A stretch of DNA of 64,000 bases from the NCBI GenBank assembly GCA_005406025.1, contig BGZK01001013.1, positions 62,001 to 126,000 on the forward strand, written 5' to 3'. The stretch's first letter is position 1. Every line of letters begins with the position of its first letter. Positions 22,329 to 33,694 of this stretch are shown piece by piece. The notes beneath the pieces were generated by a model. The model ran no database searches. It saw nothing but the letters and a program-made list of their open reading frames with translations, and was not told the DNA's origin. Both the position numbers and the translations under genes were made by a program. The stretch is from Eumeta japonica. Lineage: Eukaryota > Arthropoda > Insecta > Lepidoptera > Psychidae.

Positions 22329-23779
22329 CAAGACAGGTGAATAATATTTTGTACGTTTGTTTTATACATTGCAAGGCAGCTTTTCATTGCTATGCCGTTC
22401 AAAACAAATTATTTTTTAAAAGCCCATACATTATCGCTCCACCCTATTGAACATACCTGATTAGTAAACAATTAACCACAGTTCATATCACTACCGTCCG
22501 TTTTATTGAAGATCTAGAAAAGTTAATATTGAGAACGAATCTCTATTCAATAATACCCTTCTAAATAAATAAAATATTTTTGTCGAAGAATCGTCTCGGA
22601 GTTTTGCGATAACAAATACGAAAGAATATGTAGCCGAATCGAGAACTCCTCCTCTTTTTTTGAAGCCGCTTATAAATGTTCTTAAATTTTCACATAAAGC
22701 GGTTTCCTTATATATTTGTGCATTATTTGATTAGTTGTGTGGTATGACAATTGACTTTCAATTAGAAGTTTCTATATTCAAGCCAGAATATGTACTGCTA
22801 AGTATTTCTACAACTTAGATAAATGGGTTAAGTGAATAATTTTCTCAAAGAATCATTTTGAGAGGATATGTAAAAAATACATCTGTTGTATGTAAAATCT
22901 TGAAGTAGTAATGGGCTCGCAATCTTGGGTTCAATAATTGCTAACCGTGAACCTGTTCTAAGTTACTATCTTTGACTACCGAATGTCAGGAACAATGTTA
23001 TGATGTTAGTTCAATTAAAATTATATTCTGAGATGAACAAATCTTCAAATACAAATAATACTTTTTTCGAATGTACCAGCACAAAAAAATAATTGTCAAT
23101 AACTTTACTGCAAGGAAAAACTATATAGTGAGAGTACAAAATTGTACCGCGTTTATCTGAAACTAATTAGAGTTTCGCGTAAATAGGTTTCAGTAAATGG
23201 TCTTTTTTTCGTTTCCGTCAAAAATAAAAGAAAAAAAAATAGAAAACAAGACGAAGAGGAATTGCGCCCCTATTTGGATAATTACAACAATTTCCTGTGT
23301 TTCGCTTTTCGTAATCGTGGTCACGAAAAAATATTGAATTACTGACTGTAGGTTGGTTGTAATGCTGATTCATTTACTTTCCTTTTGGGTGTAGAATGAT
23401 ATCTAGGATTTTTTCAATACGTATAAACCATATACATAAAGCAATATAAATTGACAAATACAAACGACGGTGTGAGAGCATTGTCTATACTATTGATACA
23501 AAATTAACTAGACTCGGTTATGAATACACAGAAAGAAGAACTTTTATTACAACGCAACTATTATTATAGGGATTATATTAACTTATTTAAAATTTTGATA
23601 TATTTGTCTATGGCACATTTAAGGATAGTATGTATCGAGACTATTTAAGATATTCTGTAAAAAAAACCAATCGGTCGATTTATTAAGAAATCAAAATGTG
23701 AAGACTTCAGATATCATTAAATAAGTAATAGATTACAATTAACACCGCCATAAAACATAAATTTGGGAACAAAAAATTT
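22329..23779. other. AT-rich DNA with one short repeat tail
   Basis: Positions 22618-22675 (CCGAATCGAGAACTCCTCCT followed by TTTTTTGAAGCCGCTTATAAA) resemble a very common lepidopteran repeat tail recalled as GAACCTCCTCC..TTTGAAGTCGGTTA. No gene is recognised in the remainder. Confidence 0.5.
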
Positions 23780-24190
23780 CAATAATGGTAATATAAACAA
23801 AGAGCCTATTTTCTAGAGACCGCAGATTTTCACAAGATATATAAAATCTTTATATACCGCTCTTGCTCACTCCATATATCAATCGTTTAATGCAAGCTCG
23901 TCGATTTCGGGTCCTTACGATTTGTCCCTTTTTTAATATGCCACCAATTTGGCCTGTATAATATTTTCAAGCACAACCCTTGGTCACCCTTCCATGACAC
24001 ACATTCGTTTTATAAGTCTATAGAACGACTTTACTTTTATTCATCCCTTTCAAATGGTCAAACCACTCTAACATACCTTTTTCTACTCTAGTTACTATAT
24101 CTTCCCTCAAACCACACCGCTATCTAACATTCCTACTAATATATTTCATAAATCCTACAATTTTGAAAAGTTCTTTATTAAACCAACATG
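23780..24190 (-). pseudogene. LINE 3' end, minus-strand copy
   Basis: Read on the minus strand from 24190 downwards, the sequence gives a RCGLREDIVTRVEKGMLEWF stretch, then HLKGMNKSKVV, then QIGGILKKGQIVRTRNRR continuing into ACIKRL, and ends near 23790 in an ATTACC-type tail. This is the conserved C-terminal region of the same non-LTR retrotransposon family seen at 43128-43425 and 58250-60785. It is 5'-truncated, as usual for LINE insertions made by target-primed reverse transcription. The GGILKKGQ stretch is the best-preserved coding block of that family in the window, suggesting this copy is younger than the others. Confidence 0.85.
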
Positions 24191-24639
24191 TTAAAGTTTT
24201 TCTTAAAACTTTAATTGGACAAATTTAGTATTCAATCACTATTAATACTTACACAATTAACGGTATACAATTAGTAACATTACATATATATAATTAGTTA
24301 TGTACATATAATCTTTTACAGGGAGACTGCAACGTTCTCTCATTTTTTCTCTTCCTCATTTTTGCTCATTTTCTCATGTCGTTTTTTCTGTCGTGACCAT
24401 CTGGAAATTAAAGTTATATTTCATTCGATCTCCATTTTATAAATAGAGATTATTTTTAATAACCCTAAGATGGATATAAATAAATTCAAAACTGCGCTTG
24501 AGAAGTGGCAAAGTTACAACGATCTAATAAAAAGGTTTTATTACTCGAACTGTGCTTGATTCGTTTATGAGCGTGACAACGTCTAAGCATTAACAATTTG
24601 CAAGCCGATACGACATTTGTCGTGATTCTTCTATTTTCA
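24191..24639. other. AT-rich DNA, nothing recognised
   Basis: No coding signal or recognised repeat. Confidence 0.5.
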
Positions 24640-25480
24640 ATAGCAAAAAAATTTTTACTTTCCTCAATGAAAAACCAAAAACTTTCAAAAAATTGGAAAG
24701 TCACTGTTTGCATTTCTGATTTTCAAAAATCGAATGTTTTCATCAGATCCTGATGTTTTAGAGTCCTAGGAATCTATTTAGATCATTATCCGAGTGCTGA
24801 CCATAAGTCTGTATATTTTTCTATATGTGCATGCGTGCATGCGTAACCTCTCAGAAATTTTGAACGGATTAACGGATCGAAATGCAGTTTGCAGCATTCG
24901 GAAGGAGTCCACTCAAATTAGACTTTCCAAAACTTCAAACTAGTTTCGCCCGGTAGATGTTCTGTAGAGAAAAATAAACTTTTCAGAAAAAATATTTTCT
25001 TATAACAACTTTTAGACCACTCTACCGATCGATACCAAAATCTAATCAGCTCAAACATTTTTCCACAAAGAGTTGCATCAACTGACGTATACTTTAAAAT
25101 GATTGGTTGTTTTGCTCAAAACAAATCATTGGAGGTTATTTTTAAAGTGTTTTTTTTACTATGTTTTAAACTGCTCTACGGCACATATTTTAAGATTTGT
25201 CTAATTATTTTTCTTAGGAATCAACGTAGATTGTTTCTAAATGCACCAAAATCAATTGATTTGTTTAAGAGATATAGTAGAAAAATATTTTTAAAAGTAT
25301 TCATTAGAATACTTTTTAAATTGCTCTGCCAATAAATTCTTACATATTACCAGTTTTTTCCTTTTAAAGACAGCACTGATCGTTGTAAATTGCATCAAAA
25401 TCGGTTGGTACGTTCGAGAGGTTTGGTTAACGAAGAAGTCGAAAGAAAAGGTTCTCTCAAAATACATGCTAAATACTTGA
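24640..25480 (+). repeat. Dispersed repeat family B, copy 2
   Basis: The blocks match 5440-5990: TTTTCATCAGATCCTGATGTT..GAGTCCTAGGAA at 24738-24772, CGTGCATGCG in place of the longer microsatellite, CCGGTAGATG, a CCACTCTACCGATCGAT..CAAAATCTAATCAGCTC block near 25017-25054 and TCAAAATCGGTTGGT at 25399. The several short frames in it carry no recognised domain. Confidence 0.75.
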
Positions 25481-26395
25481 TTGGTTGATGATTGACATTC
25501 ATGATTCATATTCGGTTATCTTTTTGTGTTTATAATACTACGTCGGATGCCATGAAGCAAATCAAAATCGAACAACGCGTTCAAATGATATGGTAATTGG
25601 AAATTAAAAAAAATGCTTTTGGACCTATGTACAAATTTACGAATTCTAATACCTCAAAACGTTTTAGGACTATATTTTTATACTCAGAGAGCTTAAAAAA
25701 CCAATAAAATAGATCATTCAGTGTGATGAGTTCAATGATTTGTGCTCCTTTATTTTTGAATACTTTAAGCTCCAAAGTAGTAAGAAGTTTAAGGGACTAA
25801 CCGTCTTAAAAATTTTTGAGTTCATAAAGTTCAAAAACTCACAGACCATATTACATTTCCAGAAGCTTAAAGACACATCGATAAATATCATAGCGGAAAG
25901 ATTTAGGGTTGATCTACGGTGCAAATCGTTTTACAGATTTTTTTTATGTGTTACCAAGATGTCTTGAACATGTAGAGCAGTATTAGGTATCTCAAGTGCG
26001 AGTCGGTACTGCGTGGAAAATAGGCTGTGCTATAAACCGTCGCATAATCTACTAGGTTTGTTTTACATGTGATCCAAATTATTGGTGGTACGTAAAATGA
26101 AAAGACTTTATGAATTAAAATTAAAAATAAAATTTATCTATTAATGTATAATTTGAACCCTCTAACTCTTTAGTACAAAGTGGGCTACCATTGGAACTAT
26201 TAATCTAATAGATCTCATTAATTTTTTGTTATTCCGCTATGAAATATTTGTTTTAAAAGTTTTTAATGAAATTAAAATGTTTCTAATAAAAACACATTTT
26301 TTAATCATTTTCTTTCCGTGAACCTGGAAATTTAATTTAAAACTAAAGATATTCGTTTAAAAAGGGCGTACTCTTTTCTGAAAAGCCGACAACTC
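25481..26395. other. AT-rich DNA with a family A end fragment
   Basis: Positions 25993-26010 (TCAAGTGCGAGTCGGTACTG) carry the family A end motif in plus orientation; the following sequence is too diverged to extend. No coding signal. Confidence 0.45.
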
Positions 26396-26402
26396 ACTAC
26401 TG

Positions 26403-26478
26403 ATTTACTCTGGGTTTGCGTGTGCCTATGGGTGGCGGTGATCATCTACTTACTGTTGACCCGCAGCTTGTTTGCTCC
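26403..26478 (+). repeat. Dispersed repeat family E, copy 1
   Basis: GTGTGCCTATGGGTGGCGGT followed by GATCA..TACTTACTGTTGACCCG..GTTTGCTCC matches the pattern of 39261-39350 and 57439-57516. From memory this is a common lepidopteran repeat end. Confidence 0.65.
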
Positions 26479-27589
26479 TTAAAATTACATATAATGAAAA
26501 GGTTTTCTCATAACTTGAGTGATGCTTATATTCTGTGTTTCTATAGCATCTTCGAGAGACAAACGGGCATGTGAGACATAATAGAAGTAGGTAATCACAA
26601 TTGTCCATGGGCAATCAGAAGACACTACGAGACAATATGTTGCTCGCCTTTTGGGAATAAAAGCAATATCTGATGGAAAAGGAAGTGGAATCATGGAGGA
26701 GAAAATCAGCCACAGGATTCTCACTCACTAGACGAAACACGAGAGCAGAAGATGCTACTTCATGTCTCTGTTCTGTGAGAATGTGATACTTCGCCAATCG
26801 AGTCGATCAATTTTCGTGTTGGAACCAAGTTAGCCACAACTTAGTTTTATAACTGTAACTTTTACTATAGTATTTTTTTTAAGTTTGGCTGTGTGATTTT
26901 GAAAAGAATGAGAAATAGTCGATTTCCATGCCTAATATATTCTCTCATGTCTTGCATTATACATAATTACATTCTATAAAAAAATCATTTCCACTTCTCA
27001 TATGTAACAAATTCGTACGTTTGACATGACAAATAATTCACTTGCCAAAATTTTGGGTCATCCAACTTTTTATATTTACTTTTTTAGTTTTTTATCCTGT
27101 ATATTAGGAGAGAGCGGATTATAACAGGCGGACAGCAAGATACAAGAGTTATCATAAGGGTTCTGCTTTTTCATGCTTTGTACGGAACCTCAAGCACGAC
27201 TTAAGTCATTTTCAGAATGCATAAAGTATTAACCACTAGTTTGTATTTAACTATTATTATAAAGTCCAAGACATATTAATACACACAATTAAAACATATT
27301 ATTCCCCGTACGTATACTACATATTTTTTCATTATTTAGGTACATGTAACTAAACGCAAATTAATTTAGCTTTATACATTGCGATTTGAAATTTCATGAA
27401 TAAATTGTATTCCTAAAAACTTCTATCAATATAGAAGATATCGTAAAAATTAACCAACTAATGCAGTGATACACAGATGTACGATAAAATTAACCAAACG
27501 TATATACACGACAACATCCGAAAAAGCAATTATTATTATGAACATATCCGTCAAAAGGGAATAAATTGTACTTTTCTCGAATGATCCAG
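26479..27589. other. AT-rich DNA, nothing recognised
   Basis: The minus-strand frame 26485-26724 has no recognisable domain. A GTACGGAACCTCAAGCACGA piece near 27180 faintly recalls family A in reverse. Confidence 0.4.
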
Positions 27590-27860
27590 ACGAATTTCTC
27601 CGTCCAGAGAGGCATGAAATTGCTGGGTAAGTTTAACCACACGACCGGAAAAATCAGACAAAAATGGAGCTCCCGGTAATGGCTGCTTATGTACGGCGGG
27701 GATGAAATTTGATCTCGCGCTCCGGCCCCCGGCGCGGCCGCCACTCGATTTCTGCTGACTCCGGAGAGGGCGGTTATTGTTTTTCTGTTATATTTAGGGA
27801 TTTTTGAGGGTGCACTGGGCCATTACGGTGGGCTGTCTCGTCGAAAGGTATATCAATTCT
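27590..27860. promoter_or_regulatory. GC-rich island, possible conserved non-coding element
   Basis: A compact GC-rich block (GCTCCGGCCCCCGGCGCGGC at about 27718-27737) in AT-rich DNA. It contains TAATGG near 27676 and CCATTA near 27821, both homeodomain-type core sites. Reading frames crossing it show no domain. A developmental enhancer is my preferred reading, as inference only. Confidence 0.3.
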
Positions 27861-28614
27861 TCTGATTGCAAAACGAACATCTTTTTTTCTGCTTATCATA
27901 TTGAATTATTGATAATATTTTGGTTTGTTCTAATAGTTTTGACGGAAGGGCGCGTTGTTACGCTTTAAGTAATAACGTGCTCGACGAGTACTCTCAACGC
28001 GTAAATAAATATTTTGAAAGTAAAATTACTATTAAACCGGGGAATAATTTCCCCAAGAGCATAGTCATGTTTTTGATTGATTATATTTTAGTGTTGGTGG
28101 AAGCCAAAATATTTAGTCATTGTTTTTTGCATTACTACCGCGAATATCAAAATATAGAGAAATAAATTGATACCTATTTAAATTCAAATTCTAAATATCT
28201 TTTTTTACTAGGTTACGAAATGATACTTGAAATATATAATCCGTAACGGAGCCCCTAAATCTAAAACGTGTTAATATCACATATTCTATCCACAGTGATA
28301 TTAAAACTACATAAAGGAAGTCTAAAACTTGGTCCACTATAACTTTGAATTATCGATCCCCAAACGAAACTTTTCTACAAAATTATTCTTTAAAGCTATG
28401 TTTAATTTCGATATTCGTATACTTTTTAACGAAAACGTCTATGCTATAGTGCTGTTAATGCATCATTACATTATTTAAATATGTAATTAATGATTTTTCA
28501 TTTAATGGTAGCTTTTACAGCACCATTTTTTTATGTGTTTGCTACTGCATAGATACACTCTCAAAATAGTTAATGGTTCAAAATGTTAATTACTAAGACT
28601 GCGTCATTCCCAAA
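27861..28614. other. AT-rich DNA with a short dispersed repeat
   Basis: Apart from the repeat at 28175-28245, nothing is recognised. An 81-codon frame at 27920-28165 has no recognisable domain. Confidence 0.45.
28175..28245 (+). repeat. Lepidoptera-type dispersed repeat end, copy 2
   Basis: ATTTAAATTCAAATTCTAAA followed by TATCTTTTTTTACTAGGTTACGAAATGATACTTGAAATA matches 16083-16160 in the same orientation. Confidence 0.75.
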
Positions 28615-29045
28615 ACTAAATTTTTCAAATTTTGGCAGGCTGTAGATGGAAAAGGCGATATTTGCGATGCATTTGTATCTGAAAGCTCAATGAACCCTGG
28701 AAAAAATCTAAATGAGTGCATTATGTGAAAATTTATTCCCTTCATTGATAAATATCACAGCTCACGTCATCTTCTGGCCAAATATGGAAATTCGTCGTTG
28801 TACCTTCCTTCAACTACAGATTACTTAAGGTCACAAAATGACGGAGTTAATGCAGAAAAATGAAAACACTCCTGATGCGACCCAAGCTCTTGGTATTAAA
28901 ATATTTTGGGCACTTAGAAAAGAATTTAAGAAAGCATCGAATAAGCAAAATAATATAAGTTCTTTCAGAAATCACCGGACTAGAATGTAAAATGTAGCTG
29001 AAGTATTTGGAATTTCCATATCAAACCTTCTATTTCAAATCTCTG
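28615..29045 (+). pseudogene. Tc1/mariner-type transposase remnant
   Basis: Three frames together read like the C-terminal half of a Tc1/mariner transposase: VDGKGDICDAFVSESSMNPG, then NECI..KFIPFIDKYHSS, then VIFWPN at 28766-28783, then a NTPDATQALGIKIFWALRKE stretch ending near 28920. The family normally has W-P-D, where the aspartate is catalytic; here the codon AAT at 28781-28783 gives asparagine. Stops and frameshifts break every segment, and no inverted ends were found. Function is lost. Confidence 0.65.
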
Positions 29046-29254
29046 GAAAACTGGTTGCATGAGAGTTTCTGAAGCAAAATTTAAATAGTAATTATTTTAT
29101 ATAATATAAATATGTATGTAAAATGTGTAATTAATAAAAACTTTTGAATTAAAATTTGTATCTTTATTTTTTGGACCGCCCATATTACGAAAATGCTATA
29201 CCAAGCGTAAACAAAGTAGCACTTACCCAGAAATCTATGAAATTGAATGCTATA

Positions 29255-29332
29255 TACATAATGTAATATTTGTGATAGTAATCTCAAGGTAAATACATAA
29301 TGTAATATTTATGATAATAATCTTAAGATAAA
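29255..29332 (+). repeat. 39-bp tandem duplication
   Basis: Unit 29255-29293 is followed directly by unit 29294-29332, both beginning TACATAATGTAATATTT. The units differ at only four sites, all G/A or C/T transitions. Confidence 0.9.
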
Positions 29333-29494
29333 GTGTTTGTGAGATGTAAAATCTGCTGAGCAAGGATTTTTCCAAATTTTTTCCTAAAACCGTTAAAAGA
29401 GTTAAAAATGTAATTGTTTTTTACATAAACTGGAAAGCAAATATTTCAGCATTTTCACAAAAAAAATAAGATCGAATATGGCAGTCTGCGTGGA

Positions 29495-29830
29495 AGAATC
29501 GTCATTTTTCGGATTCCGTAGTAAACAAGGCTCTCTTATTGTTTCGTCATATCTGTCCGTCCGTCTGTTTGTCTTCGTCTTAGCTTAAAGACTGTAGTTA
29601 TTACTTTAGACCTTAGAAAGTTGTAATTTGACTGGAGTTTACATATTAATAACGCCGACAAAATGGTAGAATGAAATCTTAAAAAAAATTTTTCGAGTAC
29701 TTCCCTTATACTTGTGGTGGGGATAATTTTTCTCGTCTATTTCATGCTATGGGGGATCGCTGAATAGCTCATTTAAAATCGTTTCAGCTGTACGAAAGCC
29801 ATTTTTCGATTTAGGCATACGTTTGCAAAA
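29495..29830 (+). repeat. Dispersed repeat family A-like copy
   Basis: GGATTCCGTAGTAAACAAGG..CTCTTATTGTTTCGTCATATCTGTCCGTCCGTC and the later GGGATCGCTGAATAGCTCATTTAAAAT block fit the large CTGTCCGTCC-containing repeat class seen at 63110-63210. The internal GGATAGGTC-type block is recognised only from memory. Confidence 0.5.
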
Positions 29831-30470
29831 TATTAAACTTTAAATTGCTAATTTTTATGTGTCCTTCCAGCTAAATGATTATCATTGGACATGTGAAAAA
29901 AGTTCAAGGCAATATTATATACAACTAAATTAAAGAGAAAACTAGCACAGCTGAGTAGGATTTACAAGTTAACGAGTAACAGTCGATCAACTTATGAAAT
30001 ATACTTGGAGAACTGAAAAACAAAATCGTACAAACCCTTTAGGAAATCACTTAAATGACGTCGTTGATTGCGTAATACAGGTAATAAATATGAGTTTATG
30101 TACCATGTACAATTATATAAGCACAAAATCATTTTATACTTCATTAACACCAGTCCTGGTCCCATTTATAAACATTATTAGCCGTTACAACGTAAACTCA
30201 ATAATAGGTTTATAGTATCAGACAAAAAAACCCCCTTCTGAGTCCGTATATTTATTAGGAATATAGGAATTTAATATGAGTATTCTGATGTGTGTGAAGT
30301 TAACAGAATACAGATTGTGTTCGGGCTCAGTTGGATGTCTGTGTTCTTTAAAATAACCTAGGACGTAAAAGTAGAGAACAAGTTATAATACAAAATCTTA
30401 AATAAATCGTATTCAAACTTTTGCCGAGATACTATTTCTGCATGTGTAAAACAAACTATCCTTAAATGGG

Positions 30471-30527
30471 TGACATTTAAAGTAAATTTATTATTTTTTT
30501 CGAATAATAAATTTACTTTAAATGTCA
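30471..30527. repeat. Perfect hairpin, 25-bp arms, 7-nt loop
   Basis: Arms 30471-30495 (starting TGACATTTAAAGTAAATTTA) and 30503-30527 are exact reverse complements around TTTTTCG. Confidence 0.95.
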
Positions 30528-30539
30528 ATTTAAATATCA

Positions 30540-30600
30540 ATTAAATATCAGTACACTTCCTCCACTTAGCTCCAAAGTGGAGGTATTGGAGTGATATTTA
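30540..30600. repeat. Imperfect inverted repeat beside a perfect hairpin
   Basis: Outer blocks TTAAATATCA/TGATATTTAA and inner blocks CCTCCACTT/AAGTGGAGG pair; an eight-base stretch between them does not. The loop is about 7 nt. Confidence 0.75.
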
Positions 30601-31019
30601 AATTTTGTAGTATAGTTGAAATTTTTCGGTATCGAAGGTGATGCAATGATTTATAGTATGGGACCCTCTCCACGAAACACTCTTAAATCAAAGAAAAACG
30701 TATATTAATCACTGTCCAAAGTTTTGATAAAATCATATTCATTGATTTTGGTCCCCATTTAGACTTTTGTTTGAGGTTATTAAAAATTTATGTGGACAAT
30801 CATTATAGATATAATCAGGACTGTAAATAGAAAAGAGCATTCTGCTATCAAATTTGATAATTCCACTCTGTTTTTTTTTTAAGTATCTTGAAACAAGAGC
30901 AACTACAGTAATAGCCTTTAAGCAATATGTAGTTTTATAAGAGTATCATCATGATTATCATCTGTACATAATACATGACGAACAGATGCATCTTAGATTA
31001 AAATTAAAGTAAATAAAAA

Positions 31020-31250
31020 CACTCCCTTAATGGGATCAGTCGACCCGTAATAGCAGCAATCATGGGACGATGACCGCCCTAAATTAAATTTATTCGTCCT
31101 TCGGCGACCACAAGTTTGCATAAAATGTTTAAGTTAATTCTGCGTTATTAATCCCCAGGCGTGGTTTACTGACCACACTGTCGACTGCGCAAACATCGAC
31201 AGTGTCGGGGCCACAGAACGGACACTGCTTAAACTGCGTTGAGAGTCTCA
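31020..31250. other. GC-elevated block with a short hairpin
   Basis: Moderately GC-rich, with CACTGTCGA/TCGACAGTG arms near 31170-31205. No coding frame or repeat match. Confidence 0.35.
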
Positions 31251-33025
31251 ATAGTACAACTAAACAAAAGTGTTAGCTTTTACCAAAAAGTTTCTATTGG
31301 CTAATAAAACATGAATATAAAATCTGATTTGATCCATTACCAATAGTTACACTGATTTGAATCTTAAAAAAAGTGCATAATTCTCACTGAAAATACGATA
31401 ATATCCCGATGACGATGATATAACGTGATGCTGAGCCTTAAAAAAGCCAGAAAGAGGATGATGTAATCCACTTTTAGGCTTTATTATGGTGGTACTTGAA
31501 CCTATATAAGTTTAAGTAGCACAATTTTTATTGTCATGATTTGTATTTTGTTACACGCGCTGTCAATGTCCTCGATGAAGCCAATATATGAGTAGCGATA
31601 GCCTTCGATATTTACATATAAACTTATTTGATTTGTTTTTATGAGTCATATCGCTAGTTAATGGCATGGTGAATAAATTCCTATCATTTAAAAAGATAGT
31701 GCAACTCAAAGCCTTTGAAGTTTTGATGATGTAAGACCTCAGAAATCCTGTCAGATGTAAGATGAGGAGGGTCATGTGCGGTGAATATGTTTAAAATAAT
31801 TAATAATAAAGTGAATATGGTTTAAGATATTATTATTGCAAGTGTCACTTCCTATAACATATGGTGGTGACATCGGTAGAAAATGAAAAGCTAACCGTTT
31901 AATTGCTAATCATTCGTTGAGATAAAAATGATTATATATACAGAAAACAAATAAACTAAAACAAATGACTTGAACAATTAAAAGAAAAAGAAGTATACAA
32001 AAATAATAATAATTAAAGAGAAACATAAATCAATTAAAAAATAATAATAATATTAATTTAGGACTTACATAATCATATTACATTATGCGCTATTCAAGAC
32101 CAAAATCACGTTTAGTATTGCTAGTTTACAAACATATTTTTTCTGAATAAAAGTTGAATCACACAGTTCTTCAATTGTAGACTGGCAGTAATTTTCCACG
32201 GGATCCTTTGTCAACGCCAATTACATAAGTTACAAATTTGCATCTTTAACATTCATTCTTGACATTTTTCCATTTTTCAATTTTCTTCTTCAAAAGGAAA
32301 TAGATCTCATCAAAAAAACTTCAAACTTCTTATCAACACAAAATAAAAACTGTAGTATACCACGTTTTTGAAGCCCTTAATATAATTATTGAAAGTTACC
32401 TTTCTCCACAACTTTATCGTGTGATCTGTGACGCGAACGAGCGGCGTGCGGCGGACAATTATCTTATGTACATGGCTGTTAAATGCGAAATTGCGACTGC
32501 TGGCTTTCATTTGGCAAAAACAAATAAGGCAGGTCCTTCGAAATATACGCATAAAGCAATAATAGGTATTAAACTGCTACGTAAGTTGTTACGGGATTTG
32601 CTTTTAGTACACGAATTAATTTAACCCTCTGACGATTACCTACAACTAATTAAAACATTCAAAGTTTCTAAATCACACTCCTCCAGAGTGAAATCACTTA
32701 TATAATATGTAAATCGGCCATGATAGTACACTTCAAAAGGACATTAAACGAAATTTATATATATTAGAATAACTAATTAATCACATTCAATATTCTATGC
32801 TTGTTTAAATATTTCCCATCCCATAATTAATAATGGAAATAAAGCGAATGTCTTAAAGTAATAAAATATATCTTATTACTTTAAGTGAGCAATTCTTATA
32901 TATATATATATATATGTATATGTATATTCCTGAATTAAACATATAATACAAAACTTACGATTGACTACTTCTTACATCTACGAGTACTACATTTATTAGA
33001 CATATACATCCATCTCTGCTTAGAT
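31251..33025. other. AT-rich DNA with a short GC-elevated patch
   Basis: Positions about 32395-32530 are less AT-rich and hold opposing 67- and 80-codon frames with no recognised domain. A perfect 13-bp-arm hairpin lies at 32852-32885 (loop 8 nt), and a (TA)n tract at about 32896-32930. Confidence 0.45.
32852..32885. repeat. Perfect hairpin, 13-bp arms
   Basis: CTTAAAGTAATAA at 32852-32864 pairs exactly with 32873-32885. Confidence 0.9.
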
Positions 33026-33640
33026 GTGTATCTGTCTATCGAACGTTTGAGCTCTAAACACATCCCAACTAACACTCTATTAAGAGTCCGTACCATGCGT
33101 ATGCTGATGCAACAAGTGGTTATTCCAAACAACATTGAGGGCGCTGTGGACGCGAGGGTAGACGGTCAACCGGAGTTGACGCACTCAGGAACCGGTGACG
33201 TACGCGTGCCGCAAACATTTCAGTGTAGACACGCTTTTTCCACCAAAAAAAGCTTATGCCATCTTAGAGATCAGCTGCAATCAATGCGGCCGGGCCAGGT
33301 GACTGCGTGGTTGTCGCACCTTTACGTACGGGTACAGGGCACCTTCAAAGTTCACAGGCCTGCAATATATAATAGATCCCACTGTGCGTGTAGTAACGAC
33401 TTCATCAACAATGCCTTGTTCCAAACAGATCCTATAAACAAAAAGAACTGGTCAGATATCGCATGAGACGTACAACGTTGTGGGGTGGTTAGTCGTCCAA
33501 CCGCAACTCGGGTGGCGTGCCAGCGCCCACAGCGACGAAATCTCGTCATAATGGTCGCCTCGGGGCTACTTATTCTGCCAGTACGCAATGGCATACGGCA
33601 ACGCGACGAAAATCAAACTAAATGTATTTAAAATAAAATT
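33026..33640 (+). other. GC-rich block with a 146-codon frame, possible retroelement piece
   Basis: The longest open frame in the window (33026-33466) lies in a block much richer in GC than its flanks. It includes FQCRHAFSTKKSLCHLRDQ near residues 66-84. This loosely resembles the C2H2 finger of R2/NeSL-type non-LTR retrotransposons (C..C..FSTK.GL..H) but lacks a second cysteine and the last histidine. The block passes into an AAATAAAATTTTAGTAATAA tail near 33630-33650, compatible with a polyadenylated insertion. A host exon or chance frame remains possible. Confidence 0.3.
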
Positions 33641-33694
33641 TTAGTAATAAAAGCATTTTGATGAAAAATTAATTCCTTTGCATTTCGCGAAAAA

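Larger units (their letters stand above)
29831..31019. other. AT-rich DNA with two neighbouring inverted repeats
   Basis: No gene is recognised. The hairpins at 30471-30527 and 30540-30600 are the only clear structure. Confidence 0.5.
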
